This document shows, piece after piece, positions 13,326 through 22,012 of a DNA stretch of 44,760 bases. The notes under the pieces were generated by a model. It worked only from the letters and a program-made list of their open reading frames with translations. It ran no database searches and was not told the origin of the DNA. Position 1 is the first letter of the stretch, and each line of letters begins with the position of its first letter. The DNA is from a virus. Both the position numbers and the translations under genes were made by a program. The DNA lies in the IMG/VR virus record IMGVR_UViG_3300031227_000101, positions 1-44,760 of that record. One strand, given 5' to 3'.

Positions 13326-16300
13326 GTGCCTAATTTAATTGACCCTAATTTAAGAAAGAAGCTCCAAGATTACCAGCCTCCTATGCCTGGTAAGTATCCA
13401 CCAACAGCTATCCAGCCTAAAGTTAATCCGATAGCTCCTTGGATGGGGCAACTACCTTCTTATGCTCCTTGGCTTCAGCAAGGTACACCTGCCCAAAATC
13501 TTATGCAGGGAGTACAGGGTTTAACGGGTGGTTACGAAGATTTCGCAAAAAGAACAGCAATGGCAGCCAGCCAACCATTTCGTCCTGAACCCACTGAGCC
13601 TTCACAGAGACCGCCTACACCTGAAGAGAAAGGTAGAGGAGTTTTTGCATATCAGTCTACGGGGGCAGAAGAAAAAGCTTATGAGGAATGGGAAGCTCCT
13701 AGTATAAGCACAGAAGGAGCACATTTATTCAAACTTCCTTGGACACCTGAAGACACGAAGCCTTGGGAGTTGAGTGTTAAGACGCCATTAGAAGAGCTGG
13801 CATACTTGCCTTTATGGATGACGGGGGGCAGGGGAGCAACTGCTCCTGCTAAGGCGGCTTTAGGAGCGATAGAGAAGAGAACACCGCAGGCAGTAAGAAC
13901 AGCCTTGAGAGAAGAAGCAGGCGTGCTAGGACGTGCCAAGACTCCTACTGAGGAAGTTGTTAATTTTGTTCATTATGGTAGAGAGCCTGGGGTAACTAAA
14001 CTATCGCCAAAGTTTCACGGCACTGGTATTGCTGGTACAGAAAAAAGAACAGCAGCAGAGTACCCTGAGTTATTTCAAGAACGGTTATATGCGTACAAGC
14101 CAACCCATACTAAAGACGTTAAGCTATCAGAAAATATGTACATTGGGACTCTCAAGAAAGATAAAATTCTACAGCCTAATAGTGAAGAAGCCACTAAAGT
14201 ATGGAGCAGTCTCCGCAAACGATTAGAAGCAGGGGGTTATTCTCTTGCAGACAAGCGAGCTGCAACCGAAATGAGAATAAAACTAGCTAAGGAAGCTGGC
14301 TACGAGGCAGTTGATTTAGGCGAAAATGGTTTTATTATCCTTTCTGAACAAGCAGTGAAGGAAGTACCAAGAGGACTTGCTAAGAATATTGTAGCTGCCC
14401 ATCAGGTACAAGGTGGCAGTACATATAGTCTTGGTGCAAAAGAAGCCAAAAAAGGATATGCTTTATCTGTGAATCCTGAGAGAACAATGTCTATTCCATC
14501 AAGAGATTTGCAAGAAGCACAAGTCCTGTCGTTTATGAGTAAAAACGTAGATTTATTAGGAAAGCCTAATAAGTATGTCGGAACTTGGTATGATGACGTT
14601 GCTAAAACGACAGAACTCGATGTAGTTACCGTAGAAGCTAATATAAACAAAGCAACTATGCTAGCTGAAGAACATGGTCAAAAGGCTATATTTGATTTGG
14701 GCACTAATACTGAAATTAGAACAACATTGGGGGCAGCACAAGAAGCAGCAGCACCGTATATAGGACTACCTCTAAGAGAACGGGCTATAAAAAAGCTTAC
14801 TGATGTTCTTAAAATTGAAAAACCTTTAATGAGAGAAACAAAAGAATTACAACATATAGCTTTACGAGCAAAAGCAGCTAGAATAGGGAGAGCCTTAGAA
14901 GCTACAGGTGAACCTGAATCTGTTTTAACTGGGGCAGGAAAACTACGAGCAGGAAAGCTACCAGCAGCTAAAGGAGAAAGGTCACTTAGAACACAGATTG
15001 AGCCTGAAGAAACCAGTGAGCTTTTCGGAATGATTAAAGAACACCCTACTCTACGTGGGTTTGAAAAATTAGACACAACAGACGCTTTTGTTAAACTTCT
15101 TGATACAAACCAACGCCTAACAAAAAGTGAAATAAAGCTATTAAGTGAGGTCTTCGGCCCTGAATTTGCGGCTCGTTTTAGAACACTAGGGCAGAGGGTT
15201 GTTAGAGGGCTATTGGAAGGGGCAGGACTTCTTAGAGGTCTTGTGGCTTCTGGTGAACTTTCTGCAACACTTCGACAGGGAGCACCTCTACTTTCTAGGA
15301 GACCGTACCTGTTTCCAGGTATGATGAAGGAACAAGCTAAATATTTATTTAGTGCCAAGAACTTAGAAAAGGCTGATGCTCTAATGAAGGCACATCCTAA
15401 GTTTAAGCTTTGGGTTGAATCCAAGGGGTACACAGCCCCTATACCTGGAAAAGCTGCTGCCCTGTGGAAAGCAGAAGAAACCTTTATGAGTAACTGGTTT
15501 AGACATATTCCTGTTATTGCTCAAACTGAAAGGGCTTATGTTGGAGGATTGAACTGGTTGAGGTTTAATTCATTTCTACATGGGGAGAAACTTCTTACAA
15601 AACAAGGACTTGCTACAGAAGAAAGCCTACAGGGATTAGCTAAACTTATCAATCTTGCTTCTGGGCGTGGTGAGGCAAAGTTCTTAAATAGTGAAATTGG
15701 GCCAGTATTAAATGCTCTTTTATTCTCACCAAGATACCAGCTTTCTAGGATGCAACTACCAAAGATGTTGTTTAGTAGCAACAAGGCTGTTAGCAAAGAG
15801 GCATGGAAGATGATGGCTTCTCATCTAGCTTTTGGCACAAGTGTTATCTCTGCCCTAGTTCTAGCTGGTGGAGAATTTGAAATAGACCCACGTTCTTCAG
15901 ACTTTGGAAAGGTCAAAATAGGGGAAACACGACTTGATTTTTGGTCTGGCTTTGCCCAATATACACGCTTTGTGGCTCAATTAGCTTCTAACCAAAGAAA
16001 GAAAACAACGACAGGGGAAATAGTAGACCTTAATAGATTTCAAACTATGATAAGGTTTGGGCAGTCCAAACTCTCTCCTGCTGCTGGGTTAATTAACGAT
16101 ATTATGACAGGGCAAACATTTCTTGGTGAGGAGATGGCTTGGGATGAAGAAACTATGCAGCGAGAGGCTTTCAGACGCACAGTACCTTTCTGGTGGCAGG
16201 ACATGGTAGATGCCATAACTGAAGAAGGCTTGCTCGGTGGATTAGTAGCCTCTCCAGGGTTCTTAGGAGTAGGTGTAGTAACCCATACTCCATTAGAGGG

Positions 16301-16613
16301 GCCAGGGGCTAAACAAAGTATGCCGCAACAAATTACTAAGCAAATAGAGGATGGAATATATAGTAGGTATCCTGCTAATGTGAGACAGCAATTAGAACAG
16401 CTTAAATCTTTGGAATCGTCAGACAAAGCCAAAGCCCGTGAGTTTCTGTATCAACATCCTGAGCTAATGAGTATAAGAATGGAAATAGCACAGGCTAAAC
16501 AACAAGCTTTAACACAGCAAGGGCAGGGAGAAATGCAACAAAGACAAACTGAAATGCAACAGGCTATGCAACAAAGGCAGGCTGAGATACGACAAAAACT
16601 GGGAGGTGGATAG
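13326..16613 (+). CDS. Large multidomain internal virion protein with ART-like patch (1095 aa)
   Basis: It begins at GTG with GAGGT upstream. Residues about 1-110 are Pro-rich. At about 215-350, FHGTGIAG, then YKPTHTKDVKLSENMYIG, then AGYEAVDLGENGFIILSEQ, resembles the ADP-ribosyltransferase-like domains of phage polyvalent proteins. Next comes a conserved-looking beta region (GGSTYSLGAKEAKKGYALSVNPE, later GQKAIFDL). The C-terminal half has amphipathic and hydrophobic helices typical of ejected polyvalent proteins, and the end is a Gln-rich coil. It is probably carried in the head and injected with the DNA. The catalytic role is inferred. Confidence 0.65.
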   Translation: MPNLIDPNLRKKLQDYQPPMPGKYPPTAIQPKVNPIAPWMGQLPSYAPWLQQGTPAQNLMQGVQGLTGGYEDFAKRTAMAASQPFRPEPTEPSQRPPTPEEKGRGVFAYQSTGAEEKAYEEWEAPSISTEGAHLFKLPWTPEDTKPWELSVKTPLEELAYLPLWMTGGRGATAPAKAALGAIEKRTPQAVRTALREEAGVLGRAKTPTEEVVNFVHYGREPGVTKLSPKFHGTGIAGTEKRTAAEYPELFQERLYAYKPTHTKDVKLSENMYIGTLKKDKILQPNSEEATKVWSSLRKRLEAGGYSLADKRAATEMRIKLAKEAGYEAVDLGENGFIILSEQAVKEVPRGLAKNIVAAHQVQGGSTYSLGAKEAKKGYALSVNPERTMSIPSRDLQEAQVLSFMSKNVDLLGKPNKYVGTWYDDVAKTTELDVVTVEANINKATMLAEEHGQKAIFDLGTNTEIRTTLGAAQEAAAPYIGLPLRERAIKKLTDVLKIEKPLMRETKELQHIALRAKAARIGRALEATGEPESVLTGAGKLRAGKLPAAKGERSLRTQIEPEETSELFGMIKEHPTLRGFEKLDTTDAFVKLLDTNQRLTKSEIKLLSEVFGPEFAARFRTLGQRVVRGLLEGAGLLRGLVASGELSATLRQGAPLLSRRPYLFPGMMKEQAKYLFSAKNLEKADALMKAHPKFKLWVESKGYTAPIPGKAAALWKAEETFMSNWFRHIPVIAQTERAYVGGLNWLRFNSFLHGEKLLTKQGLATEESLQGLAKLINLASGRGEAKFLNSEIGPVLNALLFSPRYQLSRMQLPKMLFSSNKAVSKEAWKMMASHLAFGTSVISALVLAGGEFEIDPRSSDFGKVKIGETRLDFWSGFAQYTRFVAQLASNQRKKTTTGEIVDLNRFQTMIRFGQSKLSPAAGLINDIMTGQTFLGEEMAWDEETMQREAFRRTVPFWWQDMVDAITEEGLLGGLVASPGFLGVGVVTHTPLEGPGAKQSMPQQITKQIEDGIYSRYPANVRQQLEQLKSLESSDKAKAREFLYQHPELMSIRMEIAQAKQQALTQQGQGEMQQRQTEMQQAMQQRQAEIRQKLGGG

Positions 16614-16768
16614 TGCCCTATGGGAAGCATAGAAGAGGGGATAAGTGGGTAGTAACAAATATTGAGACAGGTGATGTTAAAGGTACTCACGACTCAGAGG
16701 AAAAGGCTAATAAGCAAATAAGACTACTCTACATGGTTAAACATGGCGGTACGCCAAGAAATAAATGA
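16613..16768 (+). CDS. Small conserved phage protein (51 aa)
   Basis: A GTG start at 16613 shares its G with the TAG of the upstream gene and has GGAGGTGGATA in front. The protein (PYGKHRRGDKWVVTNIETG, then KGTHDSEEKANKQIRLLYMVKHGG) is of a type often seen among phage head genes: a short beta hairpin (WVV.N.ETG.V.GTH) followed by a helix (EKA..Q.RLLY). The function is unknown. Its stop overlaps the HNH gene (ATGA). Confidence 0.65.
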   Translation: MPYGKHRRGDKWVVTNIETGDVKGTHDSEEKANKQIRLLYMVKHGGTPRNK

Positions 16769-17229
16769 ATAAGAAAAGAGGACAGAATCCAGATAGAAGA
16801 GCTTACATGAAGGCTTATAGAATAGAACATGCTGAACAGATAAAAGCTAGTAGAAAGGCTTACAAGAAAAAGAAAGACCCAAGCAAATGTCATAACTGTG
16901 GTAAAACGAATGATAGACTGCCCCATCTACTTTGTTCTATATGTAACCCCAAAGTTCAAGAACAACAACGAAGAAAACATAATAGGTTAAAACTTGATGT
17001 CATAACCCATTATGGGGGGATTTGTACTTGTTGTGGAGAAAGTCATATAGTTTTTCTATCTATTGACCACATCAATGGAGGAGGTACACAACATAGAATA
17101 AGAATAGGGGGTCATCTATATGAATGGCTAATAAAAAATAATTATCCAACGGGCTTCCAAGTATTATGCTTAAATTGTAATTTTGCTAAGCATTTATATG
17201 GAAGGTGTCCTCATCAAGATAATAACTAA
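16765..17229 (+). CDS. HNH homing-type endonuclease
   Basis: This 154-aa protein has a basic N-terminal region (RAYMKAYRIEHAEQIKASRKAY), a zinc pair (CHNCGKTN...CSIC) and a second pair CTCCGE. The HNH core follows: SIDHINGGG, then GFQVLCLNCNFAKHLYG. Such free-standing nucleases cut DNA near their own gene and spread as selfish elements. It sits between head genes with an ATGA overlap, so it may have been inserted without disturbing the operon. Confidence 0.8.
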   Translation: MNKKRGQNPDRRAYMKAYRIEHAEQIKASRKAYKKKKDPSKCHNCGKTNDRLPHLLCSICNPKVQEQQRRKHNRLKLDVITHYGGICTCCGESHIVFLSIDHINGGGTQHRIRIGGHLYEWLIKNNYPTGFQVLCLNCNFAKHLYGRCPHQDNN

Positions 17230-17241
17230 CAGGAGGTTTTA

Positions 17242-18027
17242 ATGGACACAGCAGATGTTCAACTAGGAACAGTTTCTCAAGAAGAAGGAACAGTTTCGCA
17301 GGCTACTGCACCAGAAACAACCCCAGAGCCAGTAGTAGCACCAGTTTTAACACCAGAACAAGAAGCCAAGGTGCAAGAATTAGTTGCTCAAGCAACTACA
17401 AAAGTAGTTGAAGAAGCACGAAAGACAGGTAGACAGGAACTACAGAGTCAACAAGATAGAAATAGGGCAGAGGTAGCTAGGATTGAGAGGAGAGCACTGA
17501 CAGCAGAGGCTTCAACGGGAGCTGTGATGAAACAACTTCAAGCCACTGACCCTGAGATGGCAAAAGAAGTAGAATTTGCTAATCTCAAGGCTAGGGAAGC
17601 CACACGAGTTGTTCAAGACCAAGAAGGGGTTTTGAAACAACAACAGGAAACTGTGTACTCTTCGCTACAAAGCCACCTACAGTCTTTGGGAATTGACACT
17701 AAAGACCCTAGAATTGATTGGGCAATGAATACTAATAATGCTACAGAAGGTAGGAGCAGATTTGATGCTTCTGTTGCCCAGATAGTCAATGAAAACAAAC
17801 AAGTTACGACAAGTGGCTTGGAGCAACGACTGAAAGAACTAGAAGCCAAGATAGGGCAGGCAAACATAGCAAACATCGAAGCTAATTCAGTCGCAACTAC
17901 CCCTTCACCTGGAGTGGTAGCAGGTTCAGATGCCGAATTTCTGACGTTATTTGGTTCTGGCAAAATCGTGCAGTCCGCAGAAGCAGACCGTCAACGATAT
18001 GATAAAATAATGACAACTTACGAATAA
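17242..18027 (+). CDS. Capsid assembly scaffolding protein
   Basis: This 261-aa protein lies directly before the capsid gene with a strong AGGAGG site. It is rich in Glu, Gln, Ala and Thr, with an acidic, unstructured N-terminus and a long central coiled coil (about 35-135, VQELVAQATTKVVEEARKT). This composition and position are typical of scaffold proteins, which guide capsid assembly and then leave the prohead. No protease signature is seen. Confidence 0.75.
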   Translation: MDTADVQLGTVSQEEGTVSQATAPETTPEPVVAPVLTPEQEAKVQELVAQATTKVVEEARKTGRQELQSQQDRNRAEVARIERRALTAEASTGAVMKQLQATDPEMAKEVEFANLKAREATRVVQDQEGVLKQQQETVYSSLQSHLQSLGIDTKDPRIDWAMNTNNATEGRSRFDASVAQIVNENKQVTTSGLEQRLKELEAKIGQANIANIEANSVATTPSPGVVAGSDAEFLTLFGSGKIVQSAEADRQRYDKIMTTYE

Positions 18028-18042
18028 CAAGGAGGAAATTAA

Positions 18043-18921
18043 ATGGGCGTTGGATGGACTATTACTGGTTCGGTTGCCGACAGTCTTGATGATGTTAGAA
18101 GTGCGGCACGAATAATAAGGGAAGATAAGGGCATTATGCCCCAACTGGTTGAAAAGCAAACACTCGGAGAGGGTATCGGGCTATCTTGGCAGGAACTATC
18201 CTACTCGCAATTAACTGCTCAGGCAATAACTGAAACGACTACGCTTGAAAATCCACAACAAATAGCTGATTCTTTGCTAACTATCACTCCCACGATTGTC
18301 GGTATAGAAACTTTCATTACCGATAGAGTAAGGGCAAGGATAACCAAAAAGGGTCTAGCTAAGATGGGGCAGCTAGGGCAGAACGCTATGCAGCGTAAAA
18401 AGGATGAAGATGGCTTGGCTATTTTCTCTAGTGCTACTGGTACTGCTGACCCTGGGGCAGGCAATACCCTAACTTCAGGATACATTGCTTCAGCCTCGGC
18501 TAATATCACGAGTAACGCTACGGAGCCTGGAAGCAAACCAATCAGGTGCGTACTACATGGCTTCCAAATCAAAGACCTTTGGGATGAGTTGGTATCTGGC
18601 GTGGGAACTTATGTTCTTACTCCTGGTGACACTGCTGATGTCTTCAAACATGGATTTGCCCTGCCTATTGCTGGTTGTGAGGTTTATGAGGATGGAAATA
18701 TCTCTGTAAATTCCTCAACCGATGACGCAATAGGTGGCGTATTTGCTAAAGAAGGTATCATACTCGTTCAAGGAAAAGCACCAAGGATAGTAGCAGTCAG
18801 AAACGAGAAGCGAGGCGGTGGGGGCGAGCACGTTTATCATTATGATGAATATGCTTATGGTGAACGGCAGTCTGTTTGGGTCTATATGATGACCTCAGAT
18901 GCGACTGCACCCACAAGTTAG
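18043..18921 (+). CDS. Major capsid protein
   Basis: This 292-aa protein after the scaffold gene has AGGAGG eight bases before the ATG. The mixed alpha/beta sequence with an N-terminal helical arm, a segment ITPTIVGIETFITDRVRARI, a GKAPRIVAVRNEKRGGGG loop and a beta-rich C-terminus fits an HK97-fold shell protein. Position and expected high expression support this, although I cannot assign the exact subfamily. Confidence 0.8.
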   Translation: MGVGWTITGSVADSLDDVRSAARIIREDKGIMPQLVEKQTLGEGIGLSWQELSYSQLTAQAITETTTLENPQQIADSLLTITPTIVGIETFITDRVRARITKKGLAKMGQLGQNAMQRKKDEDGLAIFSSATGTADPGAGNTLTSGYIASASANITSNATEPGSKPIRCVLHGFQIKDLWDELVSGVGTYVLTPGDTADVFKHGFALPIAGCEVYEDGNISVNSSTDDAIGGVFAKEGIILVQGKAPRIVAVRNEKRGGGGEHVYHYDEYAYGERQSVWVYMMTSDATAPTS

Positions 18922-18954
18922 ATTGACGTAATAAAATAATACTGAGGTTGAAAA

Positions 18955-19273
18955 ATGAATAATGTAGCTGAAGCTGCATATTTGGCTGGTTTTGTTGATG
19001 GGGAAGGGCACATAAATATTAGTAAGCGGGGGGTCTAGAGTGAACCAGCGTAGAGAAATATGGTCACAGGTACATGGCACTATACCCAAAGATTATTTAG
19101 TCTATACTTTGAATGGGCAACCAAGTGATTTGAGACCAGAAAATCTAGCGGCAATCCCTAGATACCCAAAACACACAGGGGAGTTGATTGCTCCCTATAT
19201 CATGAGGATAAAAAATTTAGAAAAGGAGCTAAAGCTCCTGAAGGAGAAAAATAATGGCAATCGTACAAGGTGA
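18955..19273 (+). pseudogene. Frameshifted homing endonuclease remnant (LAGLIDADG start, HNH-like end)
   Basis: An ATG at 18955 gives MNNVAEAAYLAGFVDGEGHI, a LAGLIDADG motif, but stops at TAG 19036-19038. The following frame (from 19040) continues with REIWSQVHGTIPKDYLVY and NGQPSDLRPENLAAIP, which resembles the end of an HNH domain plus a helical tail. Removing one G from the run of six (19028-19033) would fuse both parts into about 105 codons. The mixture of families and the small size suggest an internally deleted, decaying element between two head genes. Confidence 0.6.
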
Positions 19274-20018
19274 AGTTGGGCGAGTTAGGATGTTCGAGGA
19301 CTTCCTTGGAGCAGAGGTTCCATTGGCACTAGAAACCCACTTCGAGAATCTTGGTCAGTTTGTTATAACTGGTGAGGGCATTGAGGTATCAGATGGTGGC
19401 TCGATGCTAGTCTTGGACTCTGGTGGACTTAATGGTGTTGGGCGGTTTACTTGTGACGACACGACAGACAAAGATTCTATGGCAATCCGAACAGCTATTT
19501 GCCTCGATGTTGGTTTAATGGGTACGCTAGTAATGGAGTGCCGAATCAAATCTGAGACGATAGCCCTTCAACAGAATTGGTTTGGACTTGTCAACATTTC
19601 CAATGCAGATGACTGTATTGAGGATGAGATTGTTGACACCAGCTCTGGTGGAACCACGATTGATGACCTTACGGCTACCTCTATGTGCGGATTTCTTAGA
19701 ACATCTGAGATAACCGCCAATACTGAATGGCACGCAATCTGGCAGGGGGGTACGGCTACGGGGCCTGCGACAACTACTGCTGCGGAACTTGGTGTAGATT
19801 ATGTAGCAGGAGACTACCAGATACTTCGGCTTGAAGTTGACCCCAATGGGACTGCCCGTTGGTATATAGATGGAGTTCTATTGAAGACCTTAGCGGGGGC
19901 TGCATCAACAACTACAGACATGGCAGCTATACTTATGGTCGAGAGCCAATCTACTGCTGCGGCAGCAATGGATGTAGACTATATCTTGGTTAGGGCAAAC
20001 CGAGACTGGACGGTATAA
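19254..20018 (+). CDS. Putative beta-sandwich head protein (254 aa)
   Basis: This beta-rich protein has the style of concanavalin-like lectin folds: WFGLVNISNADDCIEDEIVD, TEWHAIWQGG and YQILRLEVDPNGTARWYIDGVLL. It lies just after the capsid gene with an AAGGAG site that overlaps the remnant nuclease. A virion surface or capsid-associated role is likely from position. No catalytic residues are evident. Confidence 0.6.
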   Translation: MAIVQGEVGRVRMFEDFLGAEVPLALETHFENLGQFVITGEGIEVSDGGSMLVLDSGGLNGVGRFTCDDTTDKDSMAIRTAICLDVGLMGTLVMECRIKSETIALQQNWFGLVNISNADDCIEDEIVDTSSGGTTIDDLTATSMCGFLRTSEITANTEWHAIWQGGTATGPATTTAAELGVDYVAGDYQILRLEVDPNGTARWYIDGVLLKTLAGAASTTTDMAAILMVESQSTAAAAMDVDYILVRANRDWTV

Positions 20019-20027
20019 GGAGGAAAA

Positions 20028-20474
20028 ATGGCTAAGAATATCGCAGCATTAAATTGGGCTGAACACTATGCCGATGTAGAAATTACATCAGCAGAACTTT
20101 TAGACCTTTACGCTACAGCAAAAGAATTAGTAGCAGCCCCAGGGCCAGGCAATATTTTGCAATTTGAATCAATATTGCTTGCCTACGACTACGGGACTAC
20201 TGAATACACCATATCAGGTTCGGGTAGCTTTGGGGTATATTACACTAACGTTTCTGGTCAGCGAGTAAGTGAGACTAGGCCAACTACTGGTTTCATTGAC
20301 CAAACTGCTGACATAATAACTCTTATGCCCTCTCCAAACACTGCGGGTGGAGGTAGTGCTAGTCTTACCGCTAATGCACCTCTCATGCTTTGCGTTGCAT
20401 CGGCTAGTCCAACTGCGGGGAATGGCGTGCTACATGCTAGAGTAATCTATAGGGTTATTGCTACTGGACTATAA
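20028..20474 (+). CDS. Putative head decoration or minor capsid protein (148 aa)
   Basis: This Ala/Thr/Gly-rich beta protein has an excellent AAGGAGG site. Segments such as LLAYDYGTTEYTISGSGSFGVYY and VLHARVIYRVIATGL suggest a small beta-barrel. It follows the lectin-like gene and precedes two strong RNA hairpins, so it may end the highly expressed head block. The function is inferred from position only. Confidence 0.5.
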   Translation: MAKNIAALNWAEHYADVEITSAELLDLYATAKELVAAPGPGNILQFESILLAYDYGTTEYTISGSGSFGVYYTNVSGQRVSETRPTTGFIDQTADIITLMPSPNTAGGGSASLTANAPLMLCVASASPTAGNGVLHARVIYRVIATGL

Positions 20475-20481
20475 ACAAGTA

Positions 20482-20553
20482 GCCTGCCCTAACGGGCGGG
20501 TATTACCTTCCTTGCTGGCGTGGGGAGGGTTTACAAAGCTCTCCCCATGTCAG
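20482..20553 (+). terminator. Tandem strong hairpins after the head genes
   Basis: The first stem is 20482-20489 with 20494-20501 (GCCTGCCC type, loop TAAC). The second is 20515-20527 with 20541-20553 (13 bp including two G-T wobbles, loop about 13). Neither is followed by a classic T-run, so they may act as attenuators or mRNA stability elements rather than full terminators. They separate the abundant head proteins from the lower-expressed genes downstream. Confidence 0.5.
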
Positions 20554-20597
20554 TTAAAAAATAGTAAGAAACATATTAAATATAAGCGAGGTACAAA

Positions 20598-20873
20598 ATG
20601 GCAGCTAGAGTAATGAGTAGTGGAGTGAAATCGGCTGATGTTGCAATAAAAGCTGGTTCTGGGGTAGTGCATTGGATTACTATATGTGCTGCTGATGCTT
20701 CTGTAGTTGGAATTGCTGATTCAACCACTAACAGCACAACTTATATATGGGAGGCATCAATGGCTGCTGCTGGTGATTTCCATGCAGTATTTGCACCTGC
20801 CCTACAATGTGACTCTGGAATCTGGCTTGATGTACTCAGTGGTACAGTTGTTGTAACGGTAGGGTATCTTTAG
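20598..20873 (+). CDS. Small beta-rich virion protein (91 aa)
   Basis: This short protein is rich in Ala, Val, Ser and Thr and ends SGTVVVTVGYL, a pattern of a small beta-sandwich. GAGGTAC lies upstream of the ATG. It may be a decoration or fiber-associated protein. No recognised family. Confidence 0.5.
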   Translation: MAARVMSSGVKSADVAIKAGSGVVHWITICAADASVVGIADSTTNSTTYIWEASMAAAGDFHAVFAPALQCDSGIWLDVLSGTVVVTVGYL

Positions 20874-20898
20874 ACAACATAGCTAGTAGTAAAAGCAA

Positions 20899-21111
20899 AT
20901 GGCAAAGATAAAACACGCTAATGTAGGAACTGGAGTAGAGACACTTGGAGAGTGGATGGGGGAAGACCTACATACAGTAGACACAGAGGATGGTATTTTA
21001 TTAGTAAGTGTTCCTCCAAGTGGATACCATAAAATATACAACCTCTACGCAGAGAAAACAGGCGAGAAATACCATTTGAAAATGGATTACGAAGAAATAC
21101 CAGAATCTTAA
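20899..21111 (+). CDS. Small hypothetical protein (70 aa), paralogous tail with next gene
   Basis: The C-terminal half (LLVSVPPSGYHKIYNLY...MDYEEIPES) resembles the end of the next protein (IVVSEPAIGEYKVKGI...YDYEETAES), suggesting a duplicated small domain. The ribosome-binding site is weak. Its role is unknown, but its place in the appendage region suggests a virion component. Confidence 0.5.
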   Translation: MAKIKHANVGTGVETLGEWMGEDLHTVDTEDGILLVSVPPSGYHKIYNLYAEKTGEKYHLKMDYEEIPES

Positions 21112-21126
21112 AGAAAGGAGAAAGTT

Positions 21127-21489
21127 ATGGGAAAAGTAACAGCTGCAGTAAGTATTGGGCAGACAGCGTGGGATACCCTGTTTGATAGCACTACCAAAGA
21201 TAGTGACGACCTAACTGAAGGCTCAACCAACAAGTATGACACAGGTGCTCCTCCGACTGACTTAGCAGACCTTGATTCCACAGCAGCTACTAAACTAAGC
21301 GGCATTGATGAAGGTGCGACAGTTGACCAGACTGCTGCCGAGATACAGACAGCCATAAAAGCTATGGCCTGGGCAGATAGAGACATTGTTGTGTCTGAAC
21401 CAGCAATAGGAGAGTACAAGGTAAAAGGCATACATCGTAATGCTGCTAGTGAACTAGAATACGACTACGAAGAGACTGCGGAATCTTAG
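21127..21489 (+). CDS. Small tail-appendage-like protein (120 aa)
   Basis: This protein contains tail-fiber style low-complexity segments (TGAPPTDLADLDSTAATKLSGIDEGATVDQTAAEIQ broken by short gaps) and a C-terminal domain shared with the 70-aa protein upstream. A good AAAGGAG precedes the ATG. The sequence style is that of appendage linkers. Exact placement in the virion is unknown. Confidence 0.55.
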   Translation: MGKVTAAVSIGQTAWDTLFDSTTKDSDDLTEGSTNKYDTGAPPTDLADLDSTAATKLSGIDEGATVDQTAAEIQTAIKAMAWADRDIVVSEPAIGEYKVKGIHRNAASELEYDYEETAES

Positions 21490-21498
21490 GAGAGTAGT

Positions 21499-21738
21499 AT
21501 GGGCAAACTGACTGAGGCAATAGTTGTAGCTGGTGTGAGTCAGGCTACTTTCGGGGCACATACTCATAATTACCGCAAACTAACACAGATAGGTGTCTCA
21601 AGAGATGAAGATTATGACCCTGCTGTAAAGACTACAGTAATAGATGATACCGAAACTATGGGGGCAGCAGGAAGGAATCTTGACCTTGAGGCAATAGCGG
21701 TAACTGTGGCAACACAATCAACAGGAGTGCCCAACTAA
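21499..21738 (+). CDS. Small hypothetical protein (79 aa)
   Basis: The N-terminus MGKLTEAIVVAGVSQ resembles that of the preceding protein (MGKVTAAVSIGQT). The rest is short and Thr-rich with no known domain. The TAA stop shares one base with the ATG of the DTL-repeat protein, so they are translated in sequence. Confidence 0.5.
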   Translation: MGKLTEAIVVAGVSQATFGAHTHNYRKLTQIGVSRDEDYDPAVKTTVIDDTETMGAAGRNLDLEAIAVTVATQSTGVPN

Positions 21739-22010
21739 TGCCCTTTCCGTATATATTTCCATTCGTATTTGATGAGTTCTTACAGCGTTTTGTAATCGTA
21801 GAAGAACTAAAAGATACTCTAATGTTCTTTGATGTAACCGACACATTGATGTACCTAAACTTCAGGGATACTTTAAGAATGAACAATTATGCGGACACAA
21901 TAACAATAGTTGACATAGTGGATACGTTAATCGCCTCAGACAAAGAGGACACACTAGAGCTTACAGAAATACAAGATACGTTGGTGTTTGCCAACATAGG
22001 AGAGGAGTAG
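21738..22010 (+). CDS. DTL nonapeptide-repeat protein (90 aa)
   Basis: After about 24 residues the protein consists of seven consecutive 9-residue units beginning with Asp-Thr-Leu (one has DTI), often followed by an Asp or Glu three residues later: DTLMFFDVT, DTLMYLNFR, DTLRMNNYA, DTITIVDIV, DTLIASDKE, DTLELTEIQ and DTLVFANIG. Such a strict period suggests a small beta-solenoid or regular fibrous element, perhaps binding a cation with the Asp residues. The N-terminus MPFPYIFPFVFDEFL is very hydrophobic. The family is unknown to me. Confidence 0.65.
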   Translation: MPFPYIFPFVFDEFLQRFVIVEELKDTLMFFDVTDTLMYLNFRDTLRMNNYADTITIVDIVDTLIASDKEDTLELTEIQDTLVFANIGEE

Positions 22011-22012
22011 AT

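Noticed and set aside
14678-15433. A 251-codon reverse-strand ORF opposite the 1095-aa gene
   Set aside because: It is the antisense of a clear coding gene, is very rich in Ser and Pro, and has no ribosome-binding site or promoter.
16765-17229. Possible intron around the HNH gene
   Set aside because: The neighbouring genes are intact and the HNH gene is joined by ATGA overlap, so it is free-standing.
18922-18950. Promoter TTGACG upstream of the nuclease remnant
   Set aside because: No -10 box lies at a proper distance, so I do not annotate it.
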